64,000 nucleotides of DNA from Acidobacteria bacterium 13_1_20CM_3_53_8. Lineage in GTDB: Bacteria; Acidobacteriota; Blastocatellia; Pyrinomonadales; Pyrinomonadaceae. Made by a program: the position numbers and the translations under genes. Of the stretch, positions 16,741-26,245 are shown in pieces (positions within the stretch are counted from its first letter, which is position 1; each line of letters begins with the position of its first letter). The notes below the pieces were generated by a model. It was given only the letters and a program-made list of their open reading frames with translations, did no database searches and was not told where the DNA came from. The stretch is from contig MNJR01000126.1 of NCBI GenBank assembly GCA_001920415.1, positions 21,757 to 85,756 of the forward strand. The letters run 5' to 3'.

Positions 16741-19700
16741 TATTGCGACGGGCACTCTCGATTGCTGCGCGGCACTACTGCGCTGAATCTCTCCTGATAC
16801 TCCTTCGACGTGATGAAGGCGCAAACCATAGAGAGATAGTTGCCCGGCACACGGTTGTTCAAAACATCAAGCCAGAATTGGTAGCCGCCCTCGTCCGCAT
16901 CGCGCCTCAGATAGAGGAAGTATTGCGCAAGGACGAACGCGGGGTTGTACTCCGCATTGACAAATTCCTGATAGCCCACCAGTTTGCGCACAACGCGGGC
17001 GCGGCTGTTAGTTTGATTCGTGCCCGCGTTGTACTCGCTGATAAGCTCGCTACGGCGACCGGAGGAGTCCACCTTGGAATTCTGTTTCACGTTCTGAATC
17101 AGGGCGTCAACGAATTGATCGCCGCTGAGACTGAGCGGGTATTTATTTACAAATTCCGTGCGCTGCACGAACGCCTCTGTGTATGCCTGCTGGCTCGCAT
17201 TGGGGTCGGAACTTGCAAGCAGACCGCTGCGATCCGTCATGAACTGAACGTAAGTTGGCCTTGTGCCTAGCCCGCCTTTGTAAACGCGGTAGACGAAGAA
17301 CCCGGTCTGCTGGAACTCTTGTTCTATGAAGAATGCTGCGGACACGGCTCTGCGACGCTGACTGATACAATTGGCGTCCGACCCGCATTGTGTTATCTGG
17401 CCTGTCCAGTAATTCCATCCGTCCGAATCCGGGTCGCGCGCAAGGAAGTCGTGATACTGCTGATAGACGAAGTTGCGCGCGTCTTCAATCGGGTTCGTAG
17501 CGGAAGCAGACGGATCATCGTCCGTGATATTCAGCGTCGCCTGACTGGGGCTTCCTATGGTCGCGCCTGACACGACGGTGAATTGAACGGTCGCGGCCTC
17601 AGTGCCTTCCGCGTAGCCGTCCTCAGTGGTGAGCACTTGGAAGCTCTTGCTTGTTTCGCCGGGCGCGAAAACCAGATGCCCCGCAGCGAACTCGTAATCG
17701 CTCTGTTGCCTGGCCGTGCCATCATTCACCAGGTAATCAACCGTGGTCGTACCCGAAGTGTCGCCCGTGCGGGTTACAACTACTGTTGCCGGACTACTGA
17801 AAGCCTCCGACGCTGTGTAGCTGGATGCGCTGAATTGAACTGTCGCTCCTTGAGCGGGTGACGGGCTGGGCGAAGCGCTCGGACTAGGTGATGCTGTAGG
17901 GCTTGGCGAAGCGCTAGGTGAAGGACTTGCAGAAGGAGACGGTGAGGGCGATGGCGAGGGCGACGGCGCTGGCGCGCAAGAGGCGTTGCCTACAAGCGTG
18001 TAATTTCCATCGCCCGTTATGTCCTGAGCATTTCGCTGCCCCTTCTCCACGTTTGCGGACTGGCCCAAAAACGTCCTAGCGTTAATCTGTGAGAGGCTCT
18101 GACCGGCGTGAATGTTCTCAGCCTTGCTGTCGGAAAGTATGATCCTGATTGTTCCTGAAGCAGGGTCATAGCTTCCGCTATCTGCGTCGCCGAGTTTGAC
18201 GGCCATGTTTGCGTTCGGGTTGGGATCGGTCGTAGGAACAACCAACGGTATGCCGAACTTCCCGTACTGGAAACTGACCTGCCCCGTGGAATCAGACTCC
18301 ATAGCAACGTAGTAGCGATCAAAATTCTGATCCGGGTTCAGACGATTCCATATGATATACCACTGGCTATTGGGCGGCGCTCCCATCACCGATGACGGCG
18401 TCATCTTCAACGTGAACTCAAGCTTGCTAGACCCGTCTGAAAAGTATGGCTCTGCGACGAGCAGTTGCTTTATGTCCACGCGCGGATCGGGCGGCACATT
18501 CGGCGCGTCGTCCGACGGATCATCAACGACCAGCACGCCCGGCAGCGTACAAGGGTCTGTAGGCGGGCCAGCGCCAACAGGCGTGGGCGCGAACTCGCCG
18601 CACGACCCGCTCTCGCCCACTGCGTTCACAGCCGTCACCTTGTAGTAGTAGGTTACGTTCGCACCTGTGGCCGTAGTATCCGAATAAGAATTCACTACGC
18701 CGAGCGAGACCAGCAGCGTCTCTGCGCCCTGCTTCGTCCCGCGATAGATTTTGTATCCGGTTATGATTGAGCCGCCGTTGTCCGGCTCCTGCCACGCAAG
18801 ATTGACCGCGCCGGTAGCGCTGCGCGCAACCTTTGTCACCTGCGGAGCTTTAGGAGCTGTAGGCTCCGCCGGATCGAATTCGTGAAAAAGACTCTTGCCG
18901 CCCGATTGACGTACTATGGTTGCGAGAGCGCTGTAAGAGTTGGGTGGCCCCGTAACGCAAGAGCCTATGCAGCCGTCCGCGTATGCGACTAGAACGCGCC
19001 CCTCCCTGTCTGTGGTCGCGTCAATGAAGTCCAGAAGGTTGCGGTCGTTCGGCGTTCGGTCACAGGGTACAGTGCCCTGGTCGCAGATAGAGCCGCGCTG
19101 AACTGGATCGTTCGGCGTAGCATCAATAGTAGTCCACGTTCCACCGCCATTGAATGTCTCTGCAATGTAGAGATGCCAGACTCCCTGAAAGCCCACGCCC
19201 GTATTGAAGTTGGTCTGCGACGCGTAATCGCCCGGCGTCTCTGTGCCTATGAAGGCAATAGCGGCCCGGTCGCCGTCGCCTGCGGTCACAGCCGTGTAAA
19301 CTGCGTTCTGCAATCCTAACGCTGCGCCCACATCAGTATTATTCTTCCAGTGCTGACCATGATCTTCGGAAACCGCAGTGTGCGGGTGACCGTCTCCGTT
19401 CTGGTAACCCACGTAGATCATGTTGTTCGTGCCTATGCCGATTGAAGGGTCTTCAAGTCCTTTCGCTTTTGTCGCGCCCGGAATCATACGAACATTCCAT
19501 GAAACGCCGTTGTCTTGCGATACGGCCACGCCCTGCCCGTTCGTCCCGCAATTAGCATTCGGAACATAGACGGTTCCGTCCGGCGAGACCTTCACGTGCC
19601 CGTGTATGCCTCCGCACGTGCCGGGAGTCCAGGTCGGAACGCCCGGCCCGAAAGTCAGGCCGCCATTGTCCGAGCGAGCGCAGAAGGCCGTGACGCTCTC

Positions 19701-20795
19701 TTGCGAGCAGTAGTAAACGGCGTGCGTAGATAAAGGATGAGGCGGAGGCGCAGGTGAAGCGTTCGCGTTGTAAGGCCCGGCGCCAATCGTCTGATGATCA
19801 ACTCCCGAAGGGATTCCGCCGCCCTGACTAGGAGTCCAGGTGTTGCCATCATCATCCGAGAAAGATGTAAGACTGTCTTGCCCCGTCAACTGCGAGACGA
19901 ACGTTCGCATGGCATCCGGGTTCGCGTGATTGTAGCCATGATCCGTGAAGAGTATTGGGTCAAGACCGTCCACAGAACTGGGCGCGCTCACATCCTCCCA
20001 GCGCGCTGTTGCTGGCGACGGGCAATCGTCGAACGTTACACGCAATGTTTGCAGGCCAGCTTCATACATCGCCGTCCCGCCGTTGCCGTTTCGCTCCGTC
20101 TTCCAGTCCACTCCGATTGAAGGCTCGCCCGCATCCGTTCCTAATCCGCCGGGCGCAGCGTAGTTAATGAACCTTGGAACGCCCGGAACGACAGGCGTGG
20201 GCTGAGGCGTTGGCGTGGGCGAAGGCGTAGCCACTTGATTCAAAGCTATTGTCGCGTGGAAAGGAACATCTGGCTGCACGTCGTAGGGCACAACGTAGAT
20301 GGTATAAGCGCCTGAAGAGGCGGCGAACGAAGCGACCTCCGGGTTGCTCGAACCGCCGCCCTGTCCTGCCTTTGTGCCCGTCACGTCCGGCTTATAGACG
20401 TACAGGTCATAGTCCGTCACCATGTTCCCCTGCGTCGTTAGAGATTGGCTGTTAGTCCAGCCGACCGTAACCGTGAGGGCGTACTTATTGGTGTCTCCCG
20501 GCGGAATCACAACCGTCAGCGCGAATTGATCGCATGTGCCGGGCGCGCAGACAGGCGGCGTGTTGCCCAGAGGAGCCGACGGGTTCGATACAGGGAAAGG
20601 GCCGCCCGTATAATTAATTGGAGCGCTGCCGGGCGAGAGCGTGCCGCTTGAAGGCGTCCCCGCCTTTACATTCTCAGCCACAAGGCTGGACGAAGGCGTG
20701 ACGCTCAGCGCGACGCCGACGAATAACATCATGCTTAATAAAATTGTTGCTACTATGACATGTCGTTTTTGAGAGCGATGGGGCATGTATTTCAT
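16740..20795 (-). CDS. Exported sialidase-like/FN3/Calx-beta/DUF4214 protein, intact paralog
   Basis: This 1351-residue paralog of the gene at 12557-16616 has a signal peptide (hydrophobic about residues 13-32), a prepeptidase-like beta domain with DYDLYVYKPD, and a short PTPTP linker. A propeller-like region with Asp-box motifs follows (SDNGGLTFG, SQDNGVSWN, SEDHGQHWKN, TFNGGGTW), then FN3, a beta domain, a Pro-Ser linker, Calx-beta and a DUF4214-like end. SD GAAAGGGAA lies before ATG 20795. Its TAA stop is formed at the edge of the GGGATGA hairpin. Secreted or surface-bound; substrate unknown. Tandem duplication of the pair is inferred from shared order and long stretches of identity. Confidence 0.85.
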   Translation of the reverse strand: MKYMPHRSQKRHVIVATILLSMMLFVGVALSVTPSSSLVAENVKAGTPSSGTLSPGSAPINYTGGPFPVSNPSAPLGNTPPVCAPGTCDQFALTVVIPPGDTNKYALTVTVGWTNSQSLTTQGNMVTDYDLYVYKPDVTGTKAGQGGGSSNPEVASFAASSGAYTIYVVPYDVQPDVPFHATIALNQVATPSPTPTPQPTPVVPGVPRFINYAAPGGLGTDAGEPSIGVDWKTERNGNGGTAMYEAGLQTLRVTFDDCPSPATARWEDVSAPSSVDGLDPILFTDHGYNHANPDAMRTFVSQLTGQDSLTSFSDDDGNTWTPSQGGGIPSGVDHQTIGAGPYNANASPAPPPHPLSTHAVYYCSQESVTAFCARSDNGGLTFGPGVPTWTPGTCGGIHGHVKVSPDGTVYVPNANCGTNGQGVAVSQDNGVSWNVRMIPGATKAKGLEDPSIGIGTNNMIYVGYQNGDGHPHTAVSEDHGQHWKNNTDVGAALGLQNAVYTAVTAGDGDRAAIAFIGTETPGDYASQTNFNTGVGFQGVWHLYIAETFNGGGTWTTIDATPNDPVQRGSICDQGTVPCDRTPNDRNLLDFIDATTDREGRVLVAYADGCIGSCVTGPPNSYSALATIVRQSGGKSLFHEFDPAEPTAPKAPQVTKVARSATGAVNLAWQEPDNGGSIITGYKIYRGTKQGAETLLVSLGVVNSYSDTTATGANVTYYYKVTAVNAVGESGSCGEFAPTPVGAGPPTDPCTLPGVLVVDDPSDDAPNVPPDPRVDIKQLLVAEPYFSDGSSKLEFTLKMTPSSVMGAPPNSQWYIIWNRLNPDQNFDRYYVAMESDSTGQVSFQYGKFGIPLVVPTTDPNPNANMAVKLGDADSGSYDPASGTIRIILSDSKAENIHAGQSLSQINARTFLGQSANVEKGQRNAQDITGDGNYTLVGNASCAPAPSPSPSPSPSPSASPSPSASPSPTASPSPSASPSPSPAQGATVQFSASSYTASEAFSSPATVVVTRTGDTSGTTTVDYLVNDGTARQQSDYEFAAGHLVFAPGETSKSFQVLTTEDGYAEGTEAATVQFTVVSGATIGSPSQATLNITDDDPSASATNPIEDARNFVYQQYHDFLARDPDSDGWNYWTGQITQCGSDANCISQRRRAVSAAFFIEQEFQQTGFFVYRVYKGGLGTRPTYVQFMTDRSGLLASSDPNASQQAYTEAFVQRTEFVNKYPLSLSGDQFVDALIQNVKQNSKVDSSGRRSELISEYNAGTNQTNSRARVVRKLVGYQEFVNAEYNPAFVLAQYFLYLRRDADEGGYQFWLDVLNNRVPGNYLSMVCAFITSKEYQERFSAVVPRSNRECPSQ

Positions 20796-20956
20796 AATTT
20801 TCCCTTTCTGTTCTTTAACTCAACAGAGAAAAGAGGGTTTGAGTCTTAATTTTCTATAGTCACTCTGGCAGGGGGTGGTTGAGGGAAACTTGAGAAATCA
20901 CCGCGCACACGCTACGTAACCCGGAAACAAGTGAAACGCAACAGAAACGCAACAAG

Positions 20957-21091
20957 AAAGGCAAAAGGAAAAAGGTAAAAGTCAAAAGTGTGGACACGCC
21001 TTGCAGGCGTGAATTAAATATTAAAAATGGTTTCCTCCTTACTTTTGCCTTTTACCTTTTTCCTTTTGACTTCCCCTTTGCCTTTTATCTT
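20957..21091. repeat. Heptamer hairpin, GGCAAAA/GGTAAAA family
   Basis: Left arm 20957-20989 and right arm 21036-21091 are inverted arrays. The loop holds a small stem (ACGCCTTGCAGGCGT) and the core AATTAAATATTAAAAATGG, also found in the copies at 29612 and 53631. It touches the stop codon at 21092. Confidence 0.85.
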
Positions 21092-22666
21092 TCAGCGCCG
21101 CACGTAGAGCAGCAGGTCAACACCGGGTCGTAGCGTGTAGGTTCCTGCGAGTTGGTAGTTAGCGCCTAAGGTTAACTGAAGCTCGGATTGTTGCGCGGTC
21201 GAGCCTATCACTATCTGCTGCGTGGGATCGCTGATGGTTCGTCCGTAGAAGCCAACCTGCTTGTAATCACGCAAGTACCAGGGAAGCGGCCAGTAGTCCG
21301 GCGAGACGATTGCTATCTGAGTGTCGCGCCCTGTCTGGGCTGCGCTTGCTATCTCGTTTATTGCACCAAGCAGATCGAAGACATCACGCTTCGTGTGAGC
21401 GTAAACGTAGGCGTAGTGGTCGTCGTCGTAATGAATGAAATTCAGATCAACCATCTGGTAAAAGCTGAAGCACAACATGCTGAGCGTGACTAAGATTAGA
21501 ATAGTCCGCTCGCGATCTGTGCTGGCCCAATAGTAGATAGCGCCGACGCCGTAGCCGCCTATGACCGCGAGCGGCACTATGAAATTCAGACAGAGCCAGG
21601 GCGTCTTGTATGTGATGAGCGAATAGGCGGCGATTGTTCCCGTAGCCCAGAGTGCGGCGAAGATTGCGAAGCGATTCCGTGCGGTGAGGAAAGCTATGAG
21701 CGTCCCCGTTGCACCCGTTATCAGCAGCACAGCCTCTTCCGTCCGTAGCCATTGCAGATACTGAGACCACTCGTGCGCGTGCTCTGTCTTTCCAGTCTTG
21801 CTCCAGAACTTGAAAGCCTCTATGGCATCGTGTATGCCCTTCGGATAGTTTGAGAAGAACGACGAGTAGAAGAGAACGCTGACTATTAGAAAGAGCGCGG
21901 AGGCCGCAAGCGCGTAGAGCGCCAGTTGCGAAGGCGAGCCGAATTTTTCCAACTTCGCCGTCCAGCTTTCTTCACCTTGCTCGTAACCCGACCAGCGCGT
22001 ATCGCGCACATTTGCCTTCCCGCTTTCGACCGTACCTCTCAACCGCGCGTAAACTGCGGTCGAGACTCCTGCGATTGCTAGCACGCCCGCGTTGATTATC
22101 GCAGTCTCTTTCGTCGCAAACAGAAGCGCCGTAGCGAGCGAAGCATTCATCAAATGAAGAGGGCTTGCGTCTTCCGTGTATCTGACGACAGAATAAATTA
22201 TCCAGAGCGTGAAGAAGACGAAGAGCGATTCGTGTATGAAGTAGCGCGAGAGATAAACTGCGCCGGGCGAGACCGCTAGAAACGCAGCAGCCGCGAGCGC
22301 GCCCACAACGCCAAGCTGCCTGCGCAGCAGCAGAATCAACCATACGGTCGCCGTGCCGAACGCTGCCGTTACGAATCTGACGGCGAAACTCGTCAGGCCG
22401 AAGATGAATGTGGAAGAGAGAGCGAAGTAGTAGAGCGTAGGGCCGTGATAGTTCTGCGGGTCGTACTGGTAAAAGTTATCGCGGTAGAGCCGTGTGAGGA
22501 AAAATCCGTTGACGCCTTCGTCGTGATGAAACGGAACCAAGTCAAGGTGATAAAGGCGGAGTACGGCGGCGATGATTAAGATTACGGCGCTGCCTATGAG
22601 CCACAGCTTCTGCTCGGAAATTTCCGAAAAATTTGCGGCCTCTTCTGCCTCGTATCTTCCCTTCAT
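21092..22666 (-). CDS. Agl23/GT39-like polytopic membrane glycosyltransferase-type protein
   Basis: A multi-pass membrane protein (about 10-12 hydrophobic segments) with the N-terminal loop motif FHHDEGVNGFF and the following NYHGPTLYY, as in the TIGR03663/Agl23-like relatives of PMT-type GT39 enzymes. These use lipid-linked sugars on the outer face of the membrane; substrate unknown. The C-terminal soluble part (about residues 400-520) contains SPDYWPLPWYLRDY. Start ATG 22666 is chosen because it follows the upstream stop at 22701. Longer frames starting at 22777 or 22849 would overlap the neighbour, and no good SD distinguishes them. Probably one operon with the upstream membrane protein. 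Confidence 0.75.
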   Translation of the reverse strand: MKGRYEAEEAANFSEISEQKLWLIGSAVILIIAAVLRLYHLDLVPFHHDEGVNGFFLTRLYRDNFYQYDPQNYHGPTLYYFALSSTFIFGLTSFAVRFVTAAFGTATVWLILLLRRQLGVVGALAAAAFLAVSPGAVYLSRYFIHESLFVFFTLWIIYSVVRYTEDASPLHLMNASLATALLFATKETAIINAGVLAIAGVSTAVYARLRGTVESGKANVRDTRWSGYEQGEESWTAKLEKFGSPSQLALYALAASALFLIVSVLFYSSFFSNYPKGIHDAIEAFKFWSKTGKTEHAHEWSQYLQWLRTEEAVLLITGATGTLIAFLTARNRFAIFAALWATGTIAAYSLITYKTPWLCLNFIVPLAVIGGYGVGAIYYWASTDRERTILILVTLSMLCFSFYQMVDLNFIHYDDDHYAYVYAHTKRDVFDLLGAINEIASAAQTGRDTQIAIVSPDYWPLPWYLRDYKQVGFYGRTISDPTQQIVIGSTAQQSELQLTLGANYQLAGTYTLRPGVDLLLYVRR

Positions 22667-22700
22667 GTTCGCGCGCGCCTGATTAGGCTGGCTGCCCTTC

Positions 22701-24746
22701 TTACCTCCGGCGCGCGACTTTGTAGAGGCTGTACTCACCTGCTTCTCCAACCTTCTCGAATTTTTCCAAGAACGCATCGTTGACAGGCATGTAGCTTCGC
22801 TCGTGTGGGCCAACGAGTATGTAATCAACGTGATTACGCGCGAGCGCATCCTCCGCTCCCGCGCTGCCTGCGTAGATGCTCTTAATATCCGCCTCGCGCG
22901 CAGAGGAGTCCAGCCCGTGCGCCCAGATGTAGCCAGTGTAGCCCAGCAAGGAGCGCCTTCCAGTCAAAAATACAGGAGGATTATAGGTCGGCGCGTGAAG
23001 CACCAGAGCGCGTTGCGGCGTCACCTCAAGAATCTTTTGCGCTATGCGAACGCCATTCGCGTCGTACTCTTGAAACTCCGTTGTCTCATAGACCACTCGC
23101 CAAACGTCTAGCGCTCCGGCGAGCGTGAGCGCTATGAAGAGAACGATAGAAATTGCGCGCGGGAAAGCTCCTTTGCGCCAGAGGTGCGCCAGTAGAAGCG
23201 ATATGAGCGGAACGCTTGCGACGAACCAGTAGAAGAGCACCTTGATGTTGTCCCATATCCAAGGGGCCATCTTCATCATATTCGGCGCGATGAAGCAGAG
23301 CGTGAACGGCAGATAGAACAGAAGCATACGCTTCTGCACGAGGTACTTCCCTTCGCGCCAGAGCACCGCCACAAAGATGAGCGGGATGACAAGCCCTGTG
23401 TTCTTCAGCCAGAACAGAAGCACGTTCTCTTCGCCATGATCCCAGCCGAACTCCCAGCCCAGAAACATGCTAGCTTTGGCCGAACTCCCATGCGTTGCGA
23501 ACCACATCTCCGGCACAGCTATGACTAGAGCGCTCGCAAAGAACAGTCCCCACACGCGCACCAGATTCATTCTAGCCCCGCGCTCTCTTTCAATCAGGAA
23601 CAGCAGCACGGCTGTAAGCCCGCCCGTGCCCATGACCACTATAAAACTGTGCGCGTGAACGAGGGGGAGCACGCCTGCCATAAGGCCAGCAGCGAGCATA
23701 CGGCGAGACGAAGGGGAAATGGGGAAATGGGGAAATGGGGAAAAGGAATTTAATGTAGTTGTCTCTGTGCGCTCCTCAATTTTGATCTTCTTCTTTTTCC
23801 CTTTTCCCCCCTTCCCCTTTTCCCCATTTCCCCTTTCTTCCTCTTTCATGTTCGCCAGCCACCATTGAGTAAATATTGTGACGGCCAAGGGCAGGCCAAA
23901 GAGTATGCTGCGCTGCGTGACCAGAAGCGTAGTGATGGAGTTGCCCCAACGCCAGCCACCTGCGCCCATAATCGTGTAATCGTGCTGCAAGTTTGTAAGA
24001 AGCGCGAAAGGCCCTGCATCGCTCTGCTTCATATCACTAAAGAGCAGGAGCCACCCAAGTCCTCCGCTCAGGAAGACGAGCGCGGGCGCTATCAATCCTG
24101 CAATCCTTTCGCGCGTTAATTTGAGCGTCCAGCGATTGAGCACGCCTGCGAATGCAATGGCGAGCACGAAGTTTTCCAGAAACATTGACTGGCGTAAACT
24201 GGCGCCCGCTTTCACGAAACATGCCGAAAGAAAATCGGCCATGAACGGATAAGCGAAACGCGCGCCCGCGTAGGTCGGGTCTTCCGGCGGAAAGTTTGCG
24301 CTCCGGGCGAAACCCTGTATGGCTTGAAGATGAAAAGGAAGGTCGCCCAGATTGTTCACATAGCCCGTGTAAATCCCACCATCGTGCTCTATCATCGCGC
24401 GGTCGAACGCAAGCCAGAGAATAACGGCGAGCAGCGCGTAGAAGATGAAGTAAGCGGGCGCCACTCCAACGAGCGCTGCGGAAAAATCTTCGCGCACTCT
24501 ATCTTTGATCTTCGGTTTCATGAAGACGGCTAGAGGAGCAAGCAGCGCGAGCGAGGTGAGAATAAGCGTCGTCTGATTTAATCCCAGAAGCGATGCTAAC
24601 AAGAATGCTACGAGCGCAAAGGCGGCAAACCCCGTGCACGCGCCTGTGCATAAACGTGCTGCGAGCGGCGCGCCCTCGTCATAGAGATAAGTGAGCAGCG
24701 TTCCGCCCGCGATTGCAACCAAAGCTAGAAGTAGGGCGAAGAACAT
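22701..24746 (-). CDS. Polytopic membrane protein carrying an in-frame heptamer hairpin
   Basis: The 681-residue protein has more than ten hydrophobic segments, the loop motif EHDGGIYTGYVNNLGDLPFH near residue 120, and a soluble C-terminal part (HAPTYNPPVFLTGRRSL). It resembles GT-C-type or DUF2298-like membrane proteins, but I cannot name a family with certainty. Residues about 301-346 (KEEERGNGEKGKGGKG ... FPHFPISPSS) are encoded by a GGGGAAA-family hairpin at 23710-23845. They form a charged, low-complexity loop between two membrane segments with the frame kept open. Operon with the Agl23-like gene. Confidence 0.75.
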   Translation of the reverse strand: MFFALLLALVAIAGGTLLTYLYDEGAPLAARLCTGACTGFAAFALVAFLLASLLGLNQTTLILTSLALLAPLAVFMKPKIKDRVREDFSAALVGVAPAYFIFYALLAVILWLAFDRAMIEHDGGIYTGYVNNLGDLPFHLQAIQGFARSANFPPEDPTYAGARFAYPFMADFLSACFVKAGASLRQSMFLENFVLAIAFAGVLNRWTLKLTRERIAGLIAPALVFLSGGLGWLLLFSDMKQSDAGPFALLTNLQHDYTIMGAGGWRWGNSITTLLVTQRSILFGLPLAVTIFTQWWLANMKEEERGNGEKGKGGKGKKKKIKIEERTETTTLNSFSPFPHFPISPSSRRMLAAGLMAGVLPLVHAHSFIVVMGTGGLTAVLLFLIERERGARMNLVRVWGLFFASALVIAVPEMWFATHGSSAKASMFLGWEFGWDHGEENVLLFWLKNTGLVIPLIFVAVLWREGKYLVQKRMLLFYLPFTLCFIAPNMMKMAPWIWDNIKVLFYWFVASVPLISLLLAHLWRKGAFPRAISIVLFIALTLAGALDVWRVVYETTEFQEYDANGVRIAQKILEVTPQRALVLHAPTYNPPVFLTGRRSLLGYTGYIWAHGLDSSAREADIKSIYAGSAGAEDALARNHVDYILVGPHERSYMPVNDAFLEKFEKVGEAGEYSLYKVARRR
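23710..23845. repeat. Heptamer hairpin, GGGGAAA family, inserted inside a coding sequence
   Basis: Left arm 23710-23748 repeats GGGGAAATGGGGAAATGG; right arm 23789-23845 is its inverse with GGGGAAG/GGGAAAA variants. Both arms are free of stop codons in the host frame. The family recurs at 34561 and 38581 in spacers. Confidence 0.9.
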
Positions 24747-24752
24747 GAAACT

Positions 24753-24895
24753 ATTTTGGATTTTAGATTGCCGATTTTGGATTCATTATGAAAGCATTCG
24801 AGCTTTTAAGCAATTGAGCGGGCGCAGAAGTTGATAAGATCAATGTCTGCGCCCGCTCAATTCTAATCCAAAATCTAAAATCCTAAATCCAAAAT
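24753..24895. repeat. Heptamer hairpin, GGATTTT family, with a nested GC-rich stem
   Basis: Left arm 24753-24783 and right arm 24866-24895 are arrays of GGATTTT/AGATTTT. The long loop contains the perfect 17-bp stem 24812-24828/24846-24862. The element ends two bases from the tldE stop. Confidence 0.9.
24812..24862 (-). terminator. Candidate terminator of the tldD-tldE operon
   Basis: A perfect 17-bp stem (AATTGAGCGGGCGCAGA and its complement) with a 17-nt loop, 35 nt past the tldE stop on the minus strand. The downstream tract (GCTTAAAAGC) is only weakly U-rich, so Rho-independent action is uncertain. Confidence 0.45.
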
Positions 24896-24897
24896 GT

Positions 24898-26244
24898 CTA
24901 GACTGCGTCCGAAAGACTTGTGAACGCGAAGTCGCGCACCTTGAGCGCGGGCGCGAGTATGGGGAAGCCTTCACCTACGCGCTCTGATCCCGTTATGCGC
25001 ACCACTGGCGACATGGCATCAATGTTATTGAGCATCTTGACGGGCGTCTCGTTGAAGCGGAAATTCTTTATAGCGCTCTTGATCTTCCCGCCTTCTATTA
25101 GGAACGTGCCATCGCGCGTGAGTCCAGTGAGCAGTACGGTCTGCGGGTCAACCAGCCTTATGTACCACAAGCGCGTGACCAGTACGCCGCGCTCCGTGCT
25201 CTTTATCATGTCGTCAATCGAGGCGTTGCCGCCGTCCATAATCAGGTTCGCAGGGCCAGGGTTAACTTCTACGTTCTGCTTCTTGGCCCAGTAGCGCGAA
25301 TAGTTCAATTGCTTGATGACGCCGCTACGCACAAAGTCGTACTTGGTGTTCGGCAATCCGTCGCCGTCGAAGGGCTGTCCCGGCAATCTGGGGTCATAAG
25401 GGTCTGTGTAGAGGTTGACCTGCTCGCCGAAGAACTTTTCGCCCGCGCGGTTGCCGCCGCCGCGCTTCGACAGAAACGACCGGCCTTCGTCTGCCTGACG
25501 CGCGTCGAAGAAGTTGAACATGAAGCTTACCAGATCGCCGACGGCGTTCGGCTCAAGTATCACAGTGTAGTTGCCCGGCTCGATTGCGACAGGGTTCTGC
25601 GAGAGCACAGCCTTGTCAATCGCGCGTGCTCCGACGGCCTTCGCGTCAATAGAGCTTATGCGGTGCGACATGGCGCTGGCCCAACCGGAGCCTGTTCCGT
25701 CCGCAGTTCGCACGGTCGTCGTGTATGAAGCGAGCGATTGCCGACTGTAGCCGAACAGCCCTTTTGTATTCGCCATAGCCTGAAAGCCGCCTGAGTTGTC
25801 ATAAATTCCTGCGGCTACCAGATTCTTGGGCTTCGCCCCGTCAATCGTCGCGCCTATTCCTGAAGTGCGCGTCTCCGCGCCCGCGTTGTAAGTCGCCTCG
25901 TCGTAGGCTGCGGGGTTGTCTTGAAAAGCCTGCTTGCCCAGAAATGGCATCTGTTCGGGATTGTCTGGACGAAGCCGTGCAATCTCTTCAGCAGCACGCA
26001 CGACGCGCTCAAGTCCTGCATCGTCAAGAGTGTTTGTAGTGGCAACGCCACCCTTTTGTCCGAAGTGCGAGTTGATGACGAGCGTTATGTTCTCGCCGTC
26101 ACCGCTTGTGCTGGCCGAGTTGACGCCGAAGCGATTGTAGGCCTGACGGTTGCCGAACAGTTGAGCCTGCATCTCATCCGCTTTCGAGAAGGAGAGCGTC
26201 TTCTGTAAAATTCTTTCAGCTTCTTGCGATGTGAGCAGAGCCAT
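24898..26244 (-). CDS. TldE/PmbA-type protein of a TldD/TldE protease pair
   Basis: A U62-family protein of the TldE/PmbA type, the partner that lacks the metal-binding HExxxH motif; its conserved tail reads SPVVRITGSERVGEGFPILAP. TldD/TldE complexes cleave unfolded or modified peptides. Start ATG 26244 (MALLTSQEAERIL) is chosen because SD AAGGAG lies in the last codons of tldD, 10 nt upstream, and the longer ORF start overlaps tldD. It begins one base after the tldD stop, so translation is coupled. Confidence 0.85.
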   Translation of the reverse strand: MALLTSQEAERILQKTLSFSKADEMQAQLFGNRQAYNRFGVNSASTSGDGENITLVINSHFGQKGGVATTNTLDDAGLERVVRAAEEIARLRPDNPEQMPFLGKQAFQDNPAAYDEATYNAGAETRTSGIGATIDGAKPKNLVAAGIYDNSGGFQAMANTKGLFGYSRQSLASYTTTVRTADGTGSGWASAMSHRISSIDAKAVGARAIDKAVLSQNPVAIEPGNYTVILEPNAVGDLVSFMFNFFDARQADEGRSFLSKRGGGNRAGEKFFGEQVNLYTDPYDPRLPGQPFDGDGLPNTKYDFVRSGVIKQLNYSRYWAKKQNVEVNPGPANLIMDGGNASIDDMIKSTERGVLVTRLWYIRLVDPQTVLLTGLTRDGTFLIEGGKIKSAIKNFRFNETPVKMLNNIDAMSPVVRITGSERVGEGFPILAPALKVRDFAFTSLSDAV

Positions 26245-26245
26245 C

